Shown one piece after another: positions 49,673 to 58,992 of a DNA stretch of 64,000 nucleotides (positions within the stretch are counted from its first letter, which is position 1; every line of letters starts with the position of its first letter). The DNA is from Actinomadura flavalba DSM 45200 (GTDB taxonomy: Bacteria > Actinomycetota > Actinomycetes > Streptosporangiales > Streptosporangiaceae). A model generated the notes under the pieces. It saw only the letters and a program-made list of their open reading frames with translations, ran no database searches and was not told where the DNA came from. The position numbers and the translations under genes are program-made. The stretch covers positions 1-64,000 of the forward strand of contig NZ_KB894097.1 in NCBI RefSeq assembly GCF_000374305.1, written 5' to 3'.

Positions 49673-49691
49673 TTAGGTTAGGCTTTCCTAA
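49673..49691. promoter_or_regulatory. Iron box (IdeR/DmdR1-type operator)
   Basis: TTAGGTTAGGCTTTCCTAA matches the actinobacterial iron-box consensus TTAGGTTAGGCTAACCTAA at 17 of 19 positions and ends 28 bases before the N-hydroxylase ATG. An iron-dependent DtxR-family repressor would bind here. Confidence 0.9.
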
Positions 49692-49781
49692 GATCAGGAG
49701 CGTAACCCGCTTCCCACTCCCCCACAAGGCGACTGTGACACGCGTCGCCCTGTTCCCCTGCCGGAGCCGAGGGCTCCCGCC

Positions 49782-49807
49782 CCGGCCGCCCGCGCGGCGC
49801 GGGCCGG
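49782..49807. terminator. GC-rich hairpin after the 12-gene operon
   Basis: CCGGCCGCCCGCGC and GCGCGGGCCGG form a bulged stem just downstream of the SRPBCC gene, the last gene of the encapsulin operon. It is a plausible terminator separating that operon from the iron-regulated hydroxylase. Confidence 0.45.
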
Positions 49808-49818
49808 TCCGGGACGGG

Positions 49819-50292
49819 TCAGTGCGGCAGCGCCCCCGAGGGGGTGCGGTCGGTGAGGTGGTGGTCGCCGATGAGGATCTTGGTGGGTGGGGCGAGGGCT
49901 TCGATCGTGGTGGCGATGGAGCGGAGGATCGTGCGGGCGGCCATCGGGTCGATCGCGCCCGCCAGGTGGGCCACCGAGGTGCGGAAGTCGATCGTGTAGC
50001 GGACGGTCGAGCCGGTGCCGCACGGCTCGATCGACCAGGAGCCCGTCATCGCCGCGAAGTCGCCGGTGGTCTGCTCGAAGTCGACGGCGAGGCCGTGCCC
50101 GCGGTGGCGGTCGCGCTGCGTCCAGCCGAGGGACGCCCCGTTGAACGCCAGGTCCCAGGTGGCGGTGTCGCCGTCGCGGGTCACGGCGCGGACGTCCGGG
50201 GCGTGCTCGGCGAAGACCGACGGATCGGTCAGCGCCGCGTACAGTTCCCCGGCGTCGCGGCCGGTGGCGATCTCCAGCGTGTAGGCGGTCAT
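49819..50292 (-). CDS. SRPBCC-family (START/polyketide cyclase-like) protein
   Basis: A 157-residue SRPBCC-fold protein: YTLEIATGRDAGELYAALTD at the start, a SIEPCGTGSTVRYTIDFRTS strand pair and a C-terminal long helix (ARTILRSIATTIEALA). The fold binds hydrophobic small molecules; members include aromatases/cyclases and lipid carriers. It is the last gene of the 12-gene operon, with its start overlapping the dehydrogenase stop by four bases. Its role could be binding or cyclising the pathway intermediate; this is inference. Confidence 0.82.
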   Translation of the reverse strand: MTAYTLEIATGRDAGELYAALTDPSVFAEHAPDVRAVTRDGDTATWDLAFNGASLGWTQRDRHRGHGLAVDFEQTTGDFAAMTGSWSIEPCGTGSTVRYTIDFRTSVAHLAGAIDPMAARTILRSIATTIEALAPPTKILIGDHHLTDRTPSGALPH

Positions 50293-51884
50293 CGGGCACC
50301 TCCCGGACGCACCAGACCGACGCCTTGCAGGTGCGTCGTGCGGAGCATCAGATAGTTGGCCTCGCCGAACGCGCCGCCCGTCAGCCCCCGGCCGCCGTGG
50401 GTCGGGAGGAACGGCCGGAACGCCGAGTGCGAGTCGTTGATGTTGAGGACGCCGCAGTTCGTGACGTCCCGCACGAGCCGGTCCACGACGGACGTCTCCG
50501 ACGCCCACGCCGAGACGCGCAGCCCGTACCGGTTCGCCGCGACGAACGCCAGCACGTCGTCGAGCATCGCCTCGTCCGGGCCGCCCGCCGGGACGACGAC
50601 CGGCAGCAGCGGCGAGAACGTCTCGTTCACGACCGCGTTGGTCGCCCGCGCCGCGTCCAGGCCGTCGACCCGAAGGATCGTCGGCTCCAGGAACAGGCCC
50701 GTGTCGGACGCGTTCCCGTGGACGTCGAGCCGCCGGCCGCCGTGCGCCAGCGTCGCCCCCGACTCGACCGCGTCGGCGATGTCGTCGAAGAACGTGTCCG
50801 CCTGGAGCACCGGCGTCAGCACGACGCCCGGTTCGTCCGGGAAGCCGGGACGGGCCCGCGCCGCCTCGGCGGCCAGCCGCGACAGCAGCTCGTCCGCGAT
50901 GGCCGGATGCGCGATGACGTGGTTGGGGATGTTGCAGATCTGCCCCGACATCCGGAAGTTCTCGGTCAGCGACCGCACCGCGCCGTCCAGGTCGGCGCCC
51001 CGCCACACGATGCAGCAGTCGTTCCCGGCCAGCTCCAGGATCGGCTTCTTCCCGGCGCGGACGGCGGCCTGCTCGAACGCCAGGCCCTTCCCGCTGCCGC
51101 CCACGTAGACGACGTCGGCGACGTGCGGGCTGTTCAGCCACGTCTCCATCATCGGCGGCCCGCACAGGATGTTCAGCACGCCCGGCGGCGCCCCGAACTC
51201 CTCCAGGACGGGCAGCACGACCTCGTGCAGCGCGTACGTCGTGGCCAGCGGCACGCCGCGCGGCGCGCGCAGCACGACGGTGTTCCCGGCGAGCAGCGCG
51301 GTGATGCCGAACAGCGCGTTCGGCGCGGACGCGTTCTGCGGCGGGTTGACGCACACGACCCCGTCGGGGACGCGCCGCAGCACCGACGTCCGGTCGCCGT
51401 CGCTCCGCTCGAAGCGCATCTGCGACGCGCACCACTCCAGGGTCGGGCGGCTGAAGTCGGCCTGCCAGTACTCGTCCATCGTCGGCCCGGCCAGGTCGAT
51501 CGGCTGACCCTCCGCGACGAGCACCCGCGCGATGGCGTCGCGCTTCTCGCGCAGCCGCTCACCGATGGCGAGCCCGATCTCCACCCGGGTCTCCAGCGGC
51601 ACCCGCGACCAGGCGGGCAGCGCCCGCGCGGCGGCGGCCAGCGCGCGTTCCATCATGGGCTCGTCCGCGAGCGCGCACGCGCCGGCGAGCGCGTCCCCGG
51701 CGTCGCGGGCGTCCACGCGCCCGGCGTCCAGGTCCTGTTTGAGGCGCAGCGCGGCGAACGTGTCCTCCAGGACGGCCCGCGCCCGCACGGTGTGCACGGC
51801 GCGCCCGTTCGGGTTCTCGACGGCCTCGCCGCCGATGTGGGCGGGGAACCACAGGGCCCCGCGCTCGGTGAGGGTGGCGGTCAT
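50289..51884 (-). CDS. Aldehyde dehydrogenase-superfamily protein
   Basis: A 531-residue ALDH-fold enzyme. VCVNPPQNASAPNALFGITALLAGNTVVLRAP-type cofactor-binding strands begin near residue 180. VYVGGSGKGLAFEQAA is the NAD loop, LELAGNDCCIVW holds the base region (Asn where many have Gly-Gly), and the catalytic Cys is in MSGQICNIPNH. It has about 60 residues more than common ALDHs at the N-terminus. It could oxidise an aldehyde or reduce a CoA ester or acyl phosphate; the operon context (aspartokinase, aldolase, CoA ligase) allows several options. It overlaps both neighbours by four bases. Confidence 0.88.
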   Translation of the reverse strand: MTATLTERGALWFPAHIGGEAVENPNGRAVHTVRARAVLEDTFAALRLKQDLDAGRVDARDAGDALAGACALADEPMMERALAAAARALPAWSRVPLETRVEIGLAIGERLREKRDAIARVLVAEGQPIDLAGPTMDEYWQADFSRPTLEWCASQMRFERSDGDRTSVLRRVPDGVVCVNPPQNASAPNALFGITALLAGNTVVLRAPRGVPLATTYALHEVVLPVLEEFGAPPGVLNILCGPPMMETWLNSPHVADVVYVGGSGKGLAFEQAAVRAGKKPILELAGNDCCIVWRGADLDGAVRSLTENFRMSGQICNIPNHVIAHPAIADELLSRLAAEAARARPGFPDEPGVVLTPVLQADTFFDDIADAVESGATLAHGGRRLDVHGNASDTGLFLEPTILRVDGLDAARATNAVVNETFSPLLPVVVPAGGPDEAMLDDVLAFVAANRYGLRVSAWASETSVVDRLVRDVTNCGVLNINDSHSAFRPFLPTHGGRGLTGGAFGEANYLMLRTTHLQGVGLVRPGGAR

Positions 51885-53794
51885 GACGGGACCTCCTTCT
51901 CGGTACGGGTGCGGACGGCGACGCGGCCGTCCTCGACGGTGAACCGCACCCGCGACAGGTCGGTCAGCCGGACGTCGGCGCCGCTGCCGTCCTCGGCGGC
52001 GGAGCCGATCGCGAGGGTGGCGCAGCCCGCGGCGCGGCCGGACTCGACGCCCGCGGCGGAGTCCTCGACGACCAGGCAGCGCGCCGGGTCGAGCGAGAGC
52101 GCCCGCGCGCCCCGCAGGTACGGCTCGGGGGCGGGCTTGCCGCTGTCCACGTCGTCGGCGGTGACGACGGCGCCGGGCAGCCCGAGCCCGGCGGCGTCCA
52201 TGCGGGCGCGGGTCACCGAGCGGGTGCAGGACGTGACGATCGCCTTGAGGTCGCCGGTGTCGGCCAGCGCCTCGGGGGCGCCGGGCAGGACGACGACGCC
52301 CTGCACGGTCTCGCTGGCGATGCGGTCGTAGTCGGCCACGGCGTCCGCGACACGGTCGGCGGGAAGCAGGTCGGCGACGATCTCCTTGGCGGGGCGCCCG
52401 GTGGAGCGGGCGACCAGCTCGGGGTCGACGCCGTGCCGTTCGGCCCAGGTGCGCCAGGCGCGGGCGACGGCGGGCTTGGAGTCGATGAGGGTGCCGTCCA
52501 TGTCGAACAGGACGGCGTCGAACCGGCGTCCGTCGAACAGGTCGTCCACGGGTTCTCCTTCCGCTTCGGTCGCGCGTTTGCGCAGGTACGAGATGAGCAG
52601 GACGACGAGCCCGACGGCGACGAGCGACAGCCCGGCGCCGAGCAGCACGACGGAGGTGAGCCCGCCGAGGTCGAGGGCGACCCCGCCGAGCCCGGCGCCG
52701 CCGACGATGCCGACGTTGAAGCCGGACACCGCGAACGAGACGGCGAGGTCGCCGCCCGGTCCGGCGGCCTGGTACAGCGCGGCCTGGACGGCGGGGACGA
52801 ACGACCACGCGGCGAGCTGCCACACGGCGACGAGCGCGATGGCGCCGCCGGGCGAGTTCACCAGCGGGAGCGCGGCGACGAGCGCCGCGGCGGTGATCGC
52901 GGAGGTGAGCAGCAGGGTGAGCGGCAGCCGCGCGTCGGCGCCGCGCCCGCCGATGATGTTGCCGAGCACCGCGCCGAGCCCGGCGAGGAACAGCACCGCC
53001 GTGACGGGTGCGCCGTGCAGGCCGGAGCGCTGCTCCAGCAGCGGCACCAGGTAGGTGTAGACGGTGAACGAGGCGCCCCAGAACACGGTGATCGCGGCGA
53101 GTCCGACGATCACCGGCCGGTTGCCGAGGGCGCCGAGCCGGGTGCGCAGCGGCGGGCCGTCGTCGGCGCCCGAGCGCGGGACGCGCAGCGCGATGATCGC
53201 GATGGCGACGCCGGCGAGCGCGGCGATGCCGAGCATCGGGACGCGCCAGCCGGTGCGCTGCCCGAGCAGTGTGCTGACCGGGACGCCGAGCGCGGTGGCG
53301 GTGCTGACCCCGGCGACGATCGTCGCCATCGCCCGCGCCCGGCGTTCGGGTCCGGCGAGCTTGGCGGCGGTCGCGATGGCCGTCGCGAGGTAGAGGCCCA
53401 TCATGGCCCCGGTGACGAGGCGCGAGACGAGCAGGACGGCGAAGTTCGGCGCCGCTCCGGCGAGCAGGTGCCCGCCGACGAAGGCCGCGAGCGTGCCGAG
53501 CAGCAGCTTGCGCCGGTCGACGCGGGTGAACAGGGCGGCGAGCAGCGGCGCGCCGACCGCGAACGCGAGGGCGTTGGCGGTGACGAGCTGCCCGGCGACC
53601 GATTCGGAGACGCCGGTCTCCTCGGCGATCTGCGGGAGGAGGCCGACGGGGATGAACTCGGTGCAGGAGACGGCGAACGCTCCGGCGAACAGCGCCATGA
53701 TGGCTGACCGGTTCATTCCGTTCTTGCCTTTTGTCGCGTCGGGTGGAGAGGACCCGGCGCCGGTGTTCGCATCGTGCTGGGTGTCGGTCACCAC
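51881..53794 (-). CDS. MFS transporter fused to HAD-superfamily phosphatase
   Basis: A 637-residue fusion. The first 400 residues are a 12-helix DHA1/AraJ-like MFS carrier (MALFAGAFAVSCTEFIPVGLL, TRVDRRKLLLGTL). After a short linker the rest is a HAD-IA hydrolase with AVLFDMDGTLIDSKP, VTSCTRSVTRARMDAAGL, SGKPAPEPYL and CLVVEDSAAGVESG, so all four HAD motifs are present. The phosphatase would lie in the cytoplasm. A carrier that dephosphorylates its cargo before export is a natural reading but unproved. The chosen GTG has AAGGA six bases upstream; a TTG 48 bases earlier and an ATG at 53716 are alternatives. Confidence 0.88.
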   Translation of the reverse strand: MVTDTQHDANTGAGSSPPDATKGKNGMNRSAIMALFAGAFAVSCTEFIPVGLLPQIAEETGVSESVAGQLVTANALAFAVGAPLLAALFTRVDRRKLLLGTLAAFVGGHLLAGAAPNFAVLLVSRLVTGAMMGLYLATAIATAAKLAGPERRARAMATIVAGVSTATALGVPVSTLLGQRTGWRVPMLGIAALAGVAIAIIALRVPRSGADDGPPLRTRLGALGNRPVIVGLAAITVFWGASFTVYTYLVPLLEQRSGLHGAPVTAVLFLAGLGAVLGNIIGGRGADARLPLTLLLTSAITAAALVAALPLVNSPGGAIALVAVWQLAAWSFVPAVQAALYQAAGPGGDLAVSFAVSGFNVGIVGGAGLGGVALDLGGLTSVVLLGAGLSLVAVGLVVLLISYLRKRATEAEGEPVDDLFDGRRFDAVLFDMDGTLIDSKPAVARAWRTWAERHGVDPELVARSTGRPAKEIVADLLPADRVADAVADYDRIASETVQGVVVLPGAPEALADTGDLKAIVTSCTRSVTRARMDAAGLGLPGAVVTADDVDSGKPAPEPYLRGARALSLDPARCLVVEDSAAGVESGRAAGCATLAIGSAAEDGSGADVRLTDLSRVRFTVEDGRVAVRTRTEKEVPS

Positions 53795-53872
53795 GGATTG
53801 TCCTTCGGTCGTCGTTTCCGGGGGAACGGCCGTTTCTGTCAAGTAACCTGACCGGACCGTTGACCGGTCCGG

Positions 53873-55207
53873 CTAACCGGCCGAGACGATCATCCCCGCG
53901 CCGATCGTCCTATCCGTCGCCTCGTCGATGAGAATGAAACCTCCCGTCAGCCTGTTCCTGGTGTACTCGTCCGCGAACAGGGGCGCCGCGACGCGCAGGC
54001 CCACGCGTCCGATCTCGTTGAGTTCGAGCGCCGTCGCCTCCTCGTCGCGGTGCAGGGTGTTGACGTCCAGCCGATAGTGCAGTTCCTTGACCATCGCCTT
54101 CGCGGTCTGCGTCGTGTGCTTCAGGAGCACCTTCGAGCGCGGGGTGAGGGCCTGGTCGGGCGTCATCCAGCAGACCATCGCCTCGACGTCCTGCACGGAC
54201 TTCGGCCGGTTGTTCGGTCGTGCGATCATGTCGCCGCGGGAGATGTCGATCTCGTCGGCGAGCCGCAGCGTGACCGACATCGGCGGGTGCGCCTCGGGCA
54301 CCGGGCCGTTCGGGCCGTCGATGTGGGTGATCGTCGTGGTGAGGCCGGACGGCAGGTGCACGACCTCGTCGCCGGTCTTGAGGACGCCGCCCGCGACCTG
54401 CCCCGCGTAGCCCCGGTAGTCGTGCAGCTCGGGGTCGTCGGTCGCCTGCGGCCGGATGACGTACTGCACCGGGAACCGCACGTCGATGAGGTTGCGGTCG
54501 GACGCGATGTGCACGTGCTCCAGGTGGTGCAGCAGCGACGGCCCGCGATACCAGGGCGTGTTCGGGGACGGCTCGACGACGTTGTCGCCGTTCAGCGCGG
54601 AGACCGGGATGAACGTCAGGTCACCGGCCTTGAGCTTGGCCGCGAACGCCGAGAAATCGTCCACGATCTTCTGGTAGGTGTCCTGGTCGTAATCGACCAG
54701 GTCCATTTTGTTGACCGCGACGACCAGGTGCGGGACGTTCAGCAGCGTGGCCAGGAACGCGTGCCGCCGCGACTGTTCCAGCATGCCCTTGCGGGCGTCC
54801 ACGAGAATGATCGCCAGATCGGCGGTGGACGCGCCGGTGACCATGTTCCGCGTGTACTGGATGTGGCCCGGCGTGTCCGCGATGATGAACTTGCGGCGCG
54901 GCGTCGCGAAATAGCGGTACGCCACGTCGATCGTGATGCCCTGTTCGCGCTCGGCGCGCAGGCCGTCGGTGAGCAGCGCGAGATTGGTGTCCTCGCCCCG
55001 GTCGGCGCTGGTGCGCTCGACCGATTCGAGCTGGTCGGCGAAGACGGCCTTGGAGTCGTGCAGCAGGCGGCCGATCAGCGTGGACTTGCCGTCGTCCACG
55101 CTCCCGGCGGTGGCGAACCGCAGCAGGTCCATGGTCCGGGTGTCGCGGGGGTCGGTCTCCGCCAGAGCGGCGGGCGTGGTGGTGGGTGCGGTCGTGGGGG
55201 CGGTCAT
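53873..55207 (-). CDS. cysN: Sulfate adenylyltransferase subunit 1 (GTPase), CysN
   Basis: A 444-residue EF-Tu-like GTPase with G1 GSVDDGKSTLIGRLLHDS, switch I region EREQGITIDVAYRYF, G3 IIADTPGHIQYTRNM and G4 VAVNKMDLVD. With CysD it makes adenosine 5'-phosphosulfate from sulfate and ATP. It ends without an APS kinase (CysC) extension, so PAPS formation needs a kinase from elsewhere. It overlaps cysD by one base. Inside this operon it most likely supports the sulfotransferase. Confidence 0.95.
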   Translation of the reverse strand: MTAPTTAPTTTPAALAETDPRDTRTMDLLRFATAGSVDDGKSTLIGRLLHDSKAVFADQLESVERTSADRGEDTNLALLTDGLRAEREQGITIDVAYRYFATPRRKFIIADTPGHIQYTRNMVTGASTADLAIILVDARKGMLEQSRRHAFLATLLNVPHLVVAVNKMDLVDYDQDTYQKIVDDFSAFAAKLKAGDLTFIPVSALNGDNVVEPSPNTPWYRGPSLLHHLEHVHIASDRNLIDVRFPVQYVIRPQATDDPELHDYRGYAGQVAGGVLKTGDEVVHLPSGLTTTITHIDGPNGPVPEAHPPMSVTLRLADEIDISRGDMIARPNNRPKSVQDVEAMVCWMTPDQALTPRSKVLLKHTTQTAKAMVKELHYRLDVNTLHRDEEATALELNEIGRVGLRVAAPLFADEYTRNRLTGGFILIDEATDRTIGAGMIVSAG

Positions 55208-56121
55208 CAGAAGTAGCCCTCCTTCTTGCGGTCTTCCATCGCGGCCTCGCTGGACCGGTCGTCGGCGCGGGTCTGGCCGCGTTCGGTGATCCGGGTGGCG
55301 GCGATCTCGTCGATCACCTCGTCGAGCGACGTCGCGGACGACTCGACGGCGCCGGTGCAGGACGCGTCACCGACGGTCCGGTACCGGACGGTCGCCTCGA
55401 ACGGGGGCTCGTCGTCGCCCCGGTTGGCGTAGGGCAGGTCCGCGAGGAGCATCCCGTCGCGCTCGAACACCGCGCGCTGGTGCGCGAAGTAGATCGGCGG
55501 CAGCTCCAGCTCCTCGCGCCGGATGTAGTCCCAGATGTCCAGCTCGGTCCAGTTGGACAGCGGGAACACCCGGACGTGCTCGCCCTTCTTGATCCGCGTG
55601 TTGAACAGGTTCCACAGCTCGGGCCGCTGGTTCTTGGGGTCCCACTGCCCGAAGTCGTCGCGGAACGAGACGACGCGCTCCTTGGCGCGCGCCTTCTCCT
55701 CGTCGCGCCGGGCGCCGCCGAACGCGGCGTCGAACGCGTGCTCCTCGATCGCGTCGAGCAGCGTCACGGTCTGGAGCCGGTTGCGGCTCGCGCGCCGCCC
55801 GGTCTCCTCCTGGACGCGGCCGGCGTCGATCGAGTCCTGGACGGACGCGACGACGAGCCGCACCCCGAACTCCTCGACCGTCCGGTCGCGGAACTCGATG
55901 ACCTCCGGGAAGTTGTGTCCGGTGTCGACGTGCATGACGGGGAACGGCAGCGCGGCGGGCGCGAACGCCTTCTGCGCGAGCCGCAGCAGGACGATGCTGT
56001 CCTTGCCGCCCGAGAACAGCAGCACGGGCTTCTCGAACTCGGCCGCGATCTCGCGGATGATCTGGATGGACTCGGCCTCCAGCAGGTCGAGCTGGGAGAG
56101 CAGGTAGTCGGACTGCGTCAT
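55207..56121 (-). CDS. cysD: Sulfate adenylyltransferase subunit 2, CysD
   Basis: A 304-residue ATP-pyrophosphatase-family protein: PP-loop PVLLFSGGKDSIVLLRLAQK, VMHVDTGHNFPEVIEFRD and the CysD-typical VFPLSNWTELDIWDYIRREE near the C-terminus. It is the catalytic subunit that forms adenosine 5'-phosphosulfate. The order cysD-cysN is standard, but the location between an acyl-CoA dehydrogenase and an MFS-HAD fusion is not that of an assimilatory cys operon. Confidence 0.96.
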   Translation of the reverse strand: MTQSDYLLSQLDLLEAESIQIIREIAAEFEKPVLLFSGGKDSIVLLRLAQKAFAPAALPFPVMHVDTGHNFPEVIEFRDRTVEEFGVRLVVASVQDSIDAGRVQEETGRRASRNRLQTVTLLDAIEEHAFDAAFGGARRDEEKARAKERVVSFRDDFGQWDPKNQRPELWNLFNTRIKKGEHVRVFPLSNWTELDIWDYIRREELELPPIYFAHQRAVFERDGMLLADLPYANRGDDEPPFEATVRYRTVGDASCTGAVESSATSLDEVIDEIAATRITERGQTRADDRSSEAAMEDRKKEGYF

Positions 56122-56134
56122 GGCTTCTCCTTTC

Positions 56135-57280
56135 TCAGGGCGCGGCCTCGCGGCCCAGCAGCGTGCGGGCCACGACGAGCGCGGTGGCGTTGGCGGTGCC
56201 GTCGGCGATCTCCAGGCCGACGCCGTCGCGGAGCCGCCGCGTGACGGGGTTGTCGGTGCTCCAGCCGTAGTGGCCGAAGGTCAGCAGCGCCTGGTGCAGC
56301 GCCTCGACGGCGACGCGCGGCGCCCAGTTCTTGGCCATGTTCGCCTCGGCGCGGTGGTCGAGGCCCTGGTCCTTGCGCCACAGCGCCTCGTAGGCGAGCA
56401 GCCGCGCGGCCCGCAGCTTCGTGACGTGCTCGACGAGCGGGAACGCGACGCCCTGGTAGGTGCCGATGGCCGCGCCGAACGCGGTGCGCTCGCGGGCGTA
56501 CTCCAGCGCGGCGTCCACCCCGGCACTGGCCGAGCCGATCGCCTCCAGCGCCATCAGCGCCCGCGAGTAGTCGAACCCGCGCATGACGCCGACGAACCCC
56601 TCGCCGAGGCCGCCGACGACGTTCTCGGGGCCGACCGGCAGCGCGTCGAACTCCAGCGTCGCGCGGCGCCCGGCGCGGTGGCCGAGATCGTCCAGCACGG
56701 TCCGCTTCACGTGGGAGTCGGGCAGTTCGGTGAAGAACGCCGTGATGCCGCGCGCGCCGTCGTCGCCGGTCCGGGCGAAGACGAGCCCGTGCGTGGCGTA
56801 GCCGCCGATCATGATGGACGTCTTGGTGCCCTCCAGCCGCCAGCCGCCGCCGTCCGGGCGGGCGGCGAGCCCGATCCGGGCGGCGTCGGTGCCGCGCTCG
56901 GGCTCGGTCAGGCACAGCGCCACGACCGCCTCCCCGGACGCGATCTTCGGCAGCCAGGCCGCGCGCTGGTCGTCGTCGCCGTTGGCGGCGATGATCGAGC
57001 CGATGAGCGCGGCGTTGAGCACCGGATGGCAGGCGGCGGCCTCGCCGCGCGCCAGCTCCTCCAGCGCGACGCCGACGGTGACGGCGTCGTGCCCGGCGCC
57101 GCCGTACTCGGCCGGGACGCTCAGCGCGAACAGCCCGGCGCCGGACAGCGCGCTGAAGAACTCGGGCGGGAACCGGCCGTCGGCGTCGTGCCGGTCGGCG
57201 TGCGGGGTCACCTCGTCGGCGACGAAGGCCCGCACCTTGTCGGCGACGGCCCGCTGGTCGTCGGTGAACCGGAAGTCCAT
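56135..57280 (-). CDS. Acyl-CoA dehydrogenase
   Basis: A 381-residue FAD acyl-CoA dehydrogenase. It has the N-terminal helical domain (FTDDQRAVADKVRAFVADEV), the FAD/substrate beta-domain (ALCLTEPERGTDAARIGLAA, GTKTSIMIGGYATHGLVFAR) and a C-terminal helical bundle (RTAFGAAIGTYQGVAFPLVE). Ring-type CoA esters such as cyclohexane- or cyclohexenecarboxyl-CoA are substrates of some close families. With the CoA ligase next to it, it may desaturate the activated ring acid. It lies 13 bases before cysD. Confidence 0.9.
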   Translation of the reverse strand: MDFRFTDDQRAVADKVRAFVADEVTPHADRHDADGRFPPEFFSALSGAGLFALSVPAEYGGAGHDAVTVGVALEELARGEAAACHPVLNAALIGSIIAANGDDDQRAAWLPKIASGEAVVALCLTEPERGTDAARIGLAARPDGGGWRLEGTKTSIMIGGYATHGLVFARTGDDGARGITAFFTELPDSHVKRTVLDDLGHRAGRRATLEFDALPVGPENVVGGLGEGFVGVMRGFDYSRALMALEAIGSASAGVDAALEYARERTAFGAAIGTYQGVAFPLVEHVTKLRAARLLAYEALWRKDQGLDHRAEANMAKNWAPRVAVEALHQALLTFGHYGWSTDNPVTRRLRDGVGLEIADGTANATALVVARTLLGREAAP

Positions 57281-57290
57281 GGTCGCCTCC

Positions 57291-58979
57291 TCACGCGTCC
57301 TGGAACTGCTCGCGGAGCTTGAACTTCTGCACCTTGCCGCTGGGGGTCTTCGGCAGCGCGTCGGCGTACTCGATGCGCTCGGGCCAGTACTGCTTGGCCA
57401 TGCCGATGCCGCCCAGGTGCTCCTGGAGGTCGGGGATGCCCAGATCGGCGTCGCCCTCGGGGACGATGACGGCGCAGGCGCGCTCGCCCAGCCGCTCGTC
57501 CGGGTACGCGACCACCGCGATGTCCTTGATGTCGGGGTGGCGCAGCAGCGCGGCCTCGACCTCGACCACGGGGATCTTCTCGCCGCCGCGCGAGATGACG
57601 TCCTTCTCGCGGCCCGCGATGCGGATGCCGCCGTGGCCGTCGGCGCGGGCGAGGTCCTCGGTGTCGAACCAGCCGTCGTCGGTCAGCGCCTCGGCGTAGA
57701 CGTCGGGACGCCGGTAGTAGCCGAGGCACTGGTTGGCGCCGAGCACCTGGAGGCGCCCGTTCTCGCCGTCCCCGACCGGCTTCCCGTCCCGGTCCACGAT
57801 CCGGACCCGGTTGCCGGGCAGGACGCTGCCGTCGCTCTCGGCCGCCCGCATCGGCGGGTCCTGCGGCCGGGTGACGGTGACGCAGCCGTTCTCGGTCATC
57901 CCCCACAGCGCGTACAGGCGGCAGCCGAGGACGTCCCCGGCCTGCTCGACCAGCACGGGCGGGATGGGGGCGCTGCCGGTCGCGAAGGTGCGCAGCGCCG
58001 ACAGGTCGCGGCCCCGCTCCTTCTGCTCACCGATCAGGTCGACCAGGAACGGCGGGGCGCCCATGAAGAAGGTGACCTTCTCCTCCTCCAGGATGCGCAG
58101 CATCGCCCCGGCGTCCCAGGCGTCGATGTGCACGCACGTCGCGCCGACCGTGAGCGGCATGACGAAGTTCCACGTGTAGCCCGCGTTGTGCGTCGTCGGG
58201 GAGCCCATCGCGGTCACGTCGTCGCCGGTGACGCCCAGCGCCTCGGCCTGCACGTGGTTCGTCGCGTACAGGGTGTTGTAGGTGTGGACGGCGCCCTTCG
58301 GCTCGCCCGTCGTGCCCGAGGTGAACATGATGTAGGCGATGTCGTCGGCCGTGGCCGGGACGACGTCGTCGATGCCGGTGTGCACGGCGTCCTCGCCGCC
58401 GGGGTCGCCGAGCAGCGCGGCGTGCAGGTCGAGCGCGCCCGCCAGGCCCGGCCCGGCCGGGTCGGCGTCGGCGGCGCCGAGCAGCACCCGGTGCCGCAGC
58501 GTCGGGACGTCCTGGGCGACGTCGGCGCTCATGTGCGCGTAGGAGAAGCCGCGGTACTCGGCCGCCGCGATGTAGACGGGCGCCTCGGTCAGCTCCAGCA
58601 TGAACTTGATCTCGCGGTGCCGCATGATCGGCACGACCGGCACGATGACGGCGCCGATCCGCGTGCACGCCAGGTTGACCGCGATGAACTCCCACGAGTT
58701 GGGGAGCTGCACGACGACGGTGTCGCCGCGTCCGACGCCCAGCGCCGCCAGCCCGCCCGCGACGCGCTCGGCGGCGCGCTCCAGCTCGGCGTAGGTCAGC
58801 GACTCGGGCGGACGGCCGTCGGTGCGGTGCGCGACGACGGCGCGGTGCCCGGGACGCTCGCGGGCGTGCCGCCGGACGTCGTCCAGCAGCGTCGCGTCCT
58901 CGCGCCACACCCCCAGCTCGCGGTAGTGCGCGGCCTGCTCGCCGGTGGGGGTGAACAGTTCGGTCAGTGCGGTCGTCAT
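57291..58979 (-). CDS. Acyl/aryl-CoA synthetase (AMP-forming ligase)
   Basis: A 562-residue ANL-superfamily ligase resembling cyclohexanecarboxylate-CoA ligases. The P-loop is IMFTSGTTGEPKGAVHTY, further core motifs are YALWGMTENGCVTVTRP and DGWFDTEDLARADG, and the catalytic C-terminal Lys is in KTPSGKVQKFKLRE. It would activate a carboxylic acid, probably cyclic or aromatic given its neighbours, as a CoA thioester. No carrier protein gene is nearby, so CoA rather than a carrier is the likely acceptor. The next gene begins 10 bases later. Confidence 0.92.
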   Translation of the reverse strand: MTTALTELFTPTGEQAAHYRELGVWREDATLLDDVRRHARERPGHRAVVAHRTDGRPPESLTYAELERAAERVAGGLAALGVGRGDTVVVQLPNSWEFIAVNLACTRIGAVIVPVVPIMRHREIKFMLELTEAPVYIAAAEYRGFSYAHMSADVAQDVPTLRHRVLLGAADADPAGPGLAGALDLHAALLGDPGGEDAVHTGIDDVVPATADDIAYIMFTSGTTGEPKGAVHTYNTLYATNHVQAEALGVTGDDVTAMGSPTTHNAGYTWNFVMPLTVGATCVHIDAWDAGAMLRILEEEKVTFFMGAPPFLVDLIGEQKERGRDLSALRTFATGSAPIPPVLVEQAGDVLGCRLYALWGMTENGCVTVTRPQDPPMRAAESDGSVLPGNRVRIVDRDGKPVGDGENGRLQVLGANQCLGYYRRPDVYAEALTDDGWFDTEDLARADGHGGIRIAGREKDVISRGGEKIPVVEVEAALLRHPDIKDIAVVAYPDERLGERACAVIVPEGDADLGIPDLQEHLGGIGMAKQYWPERIEYADALPKTPSGKVQKFKLREQFQDA

Positions 58980-58992
58980 GGGTCGTCTCCTC

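Noticed and set aside
53873..55207. Bifunctional CysN-CysC (NodQ type)
   Set aside because: The protein ends at 444 residues after the third EF-Tu-like domain; no APS kinase domain follows.
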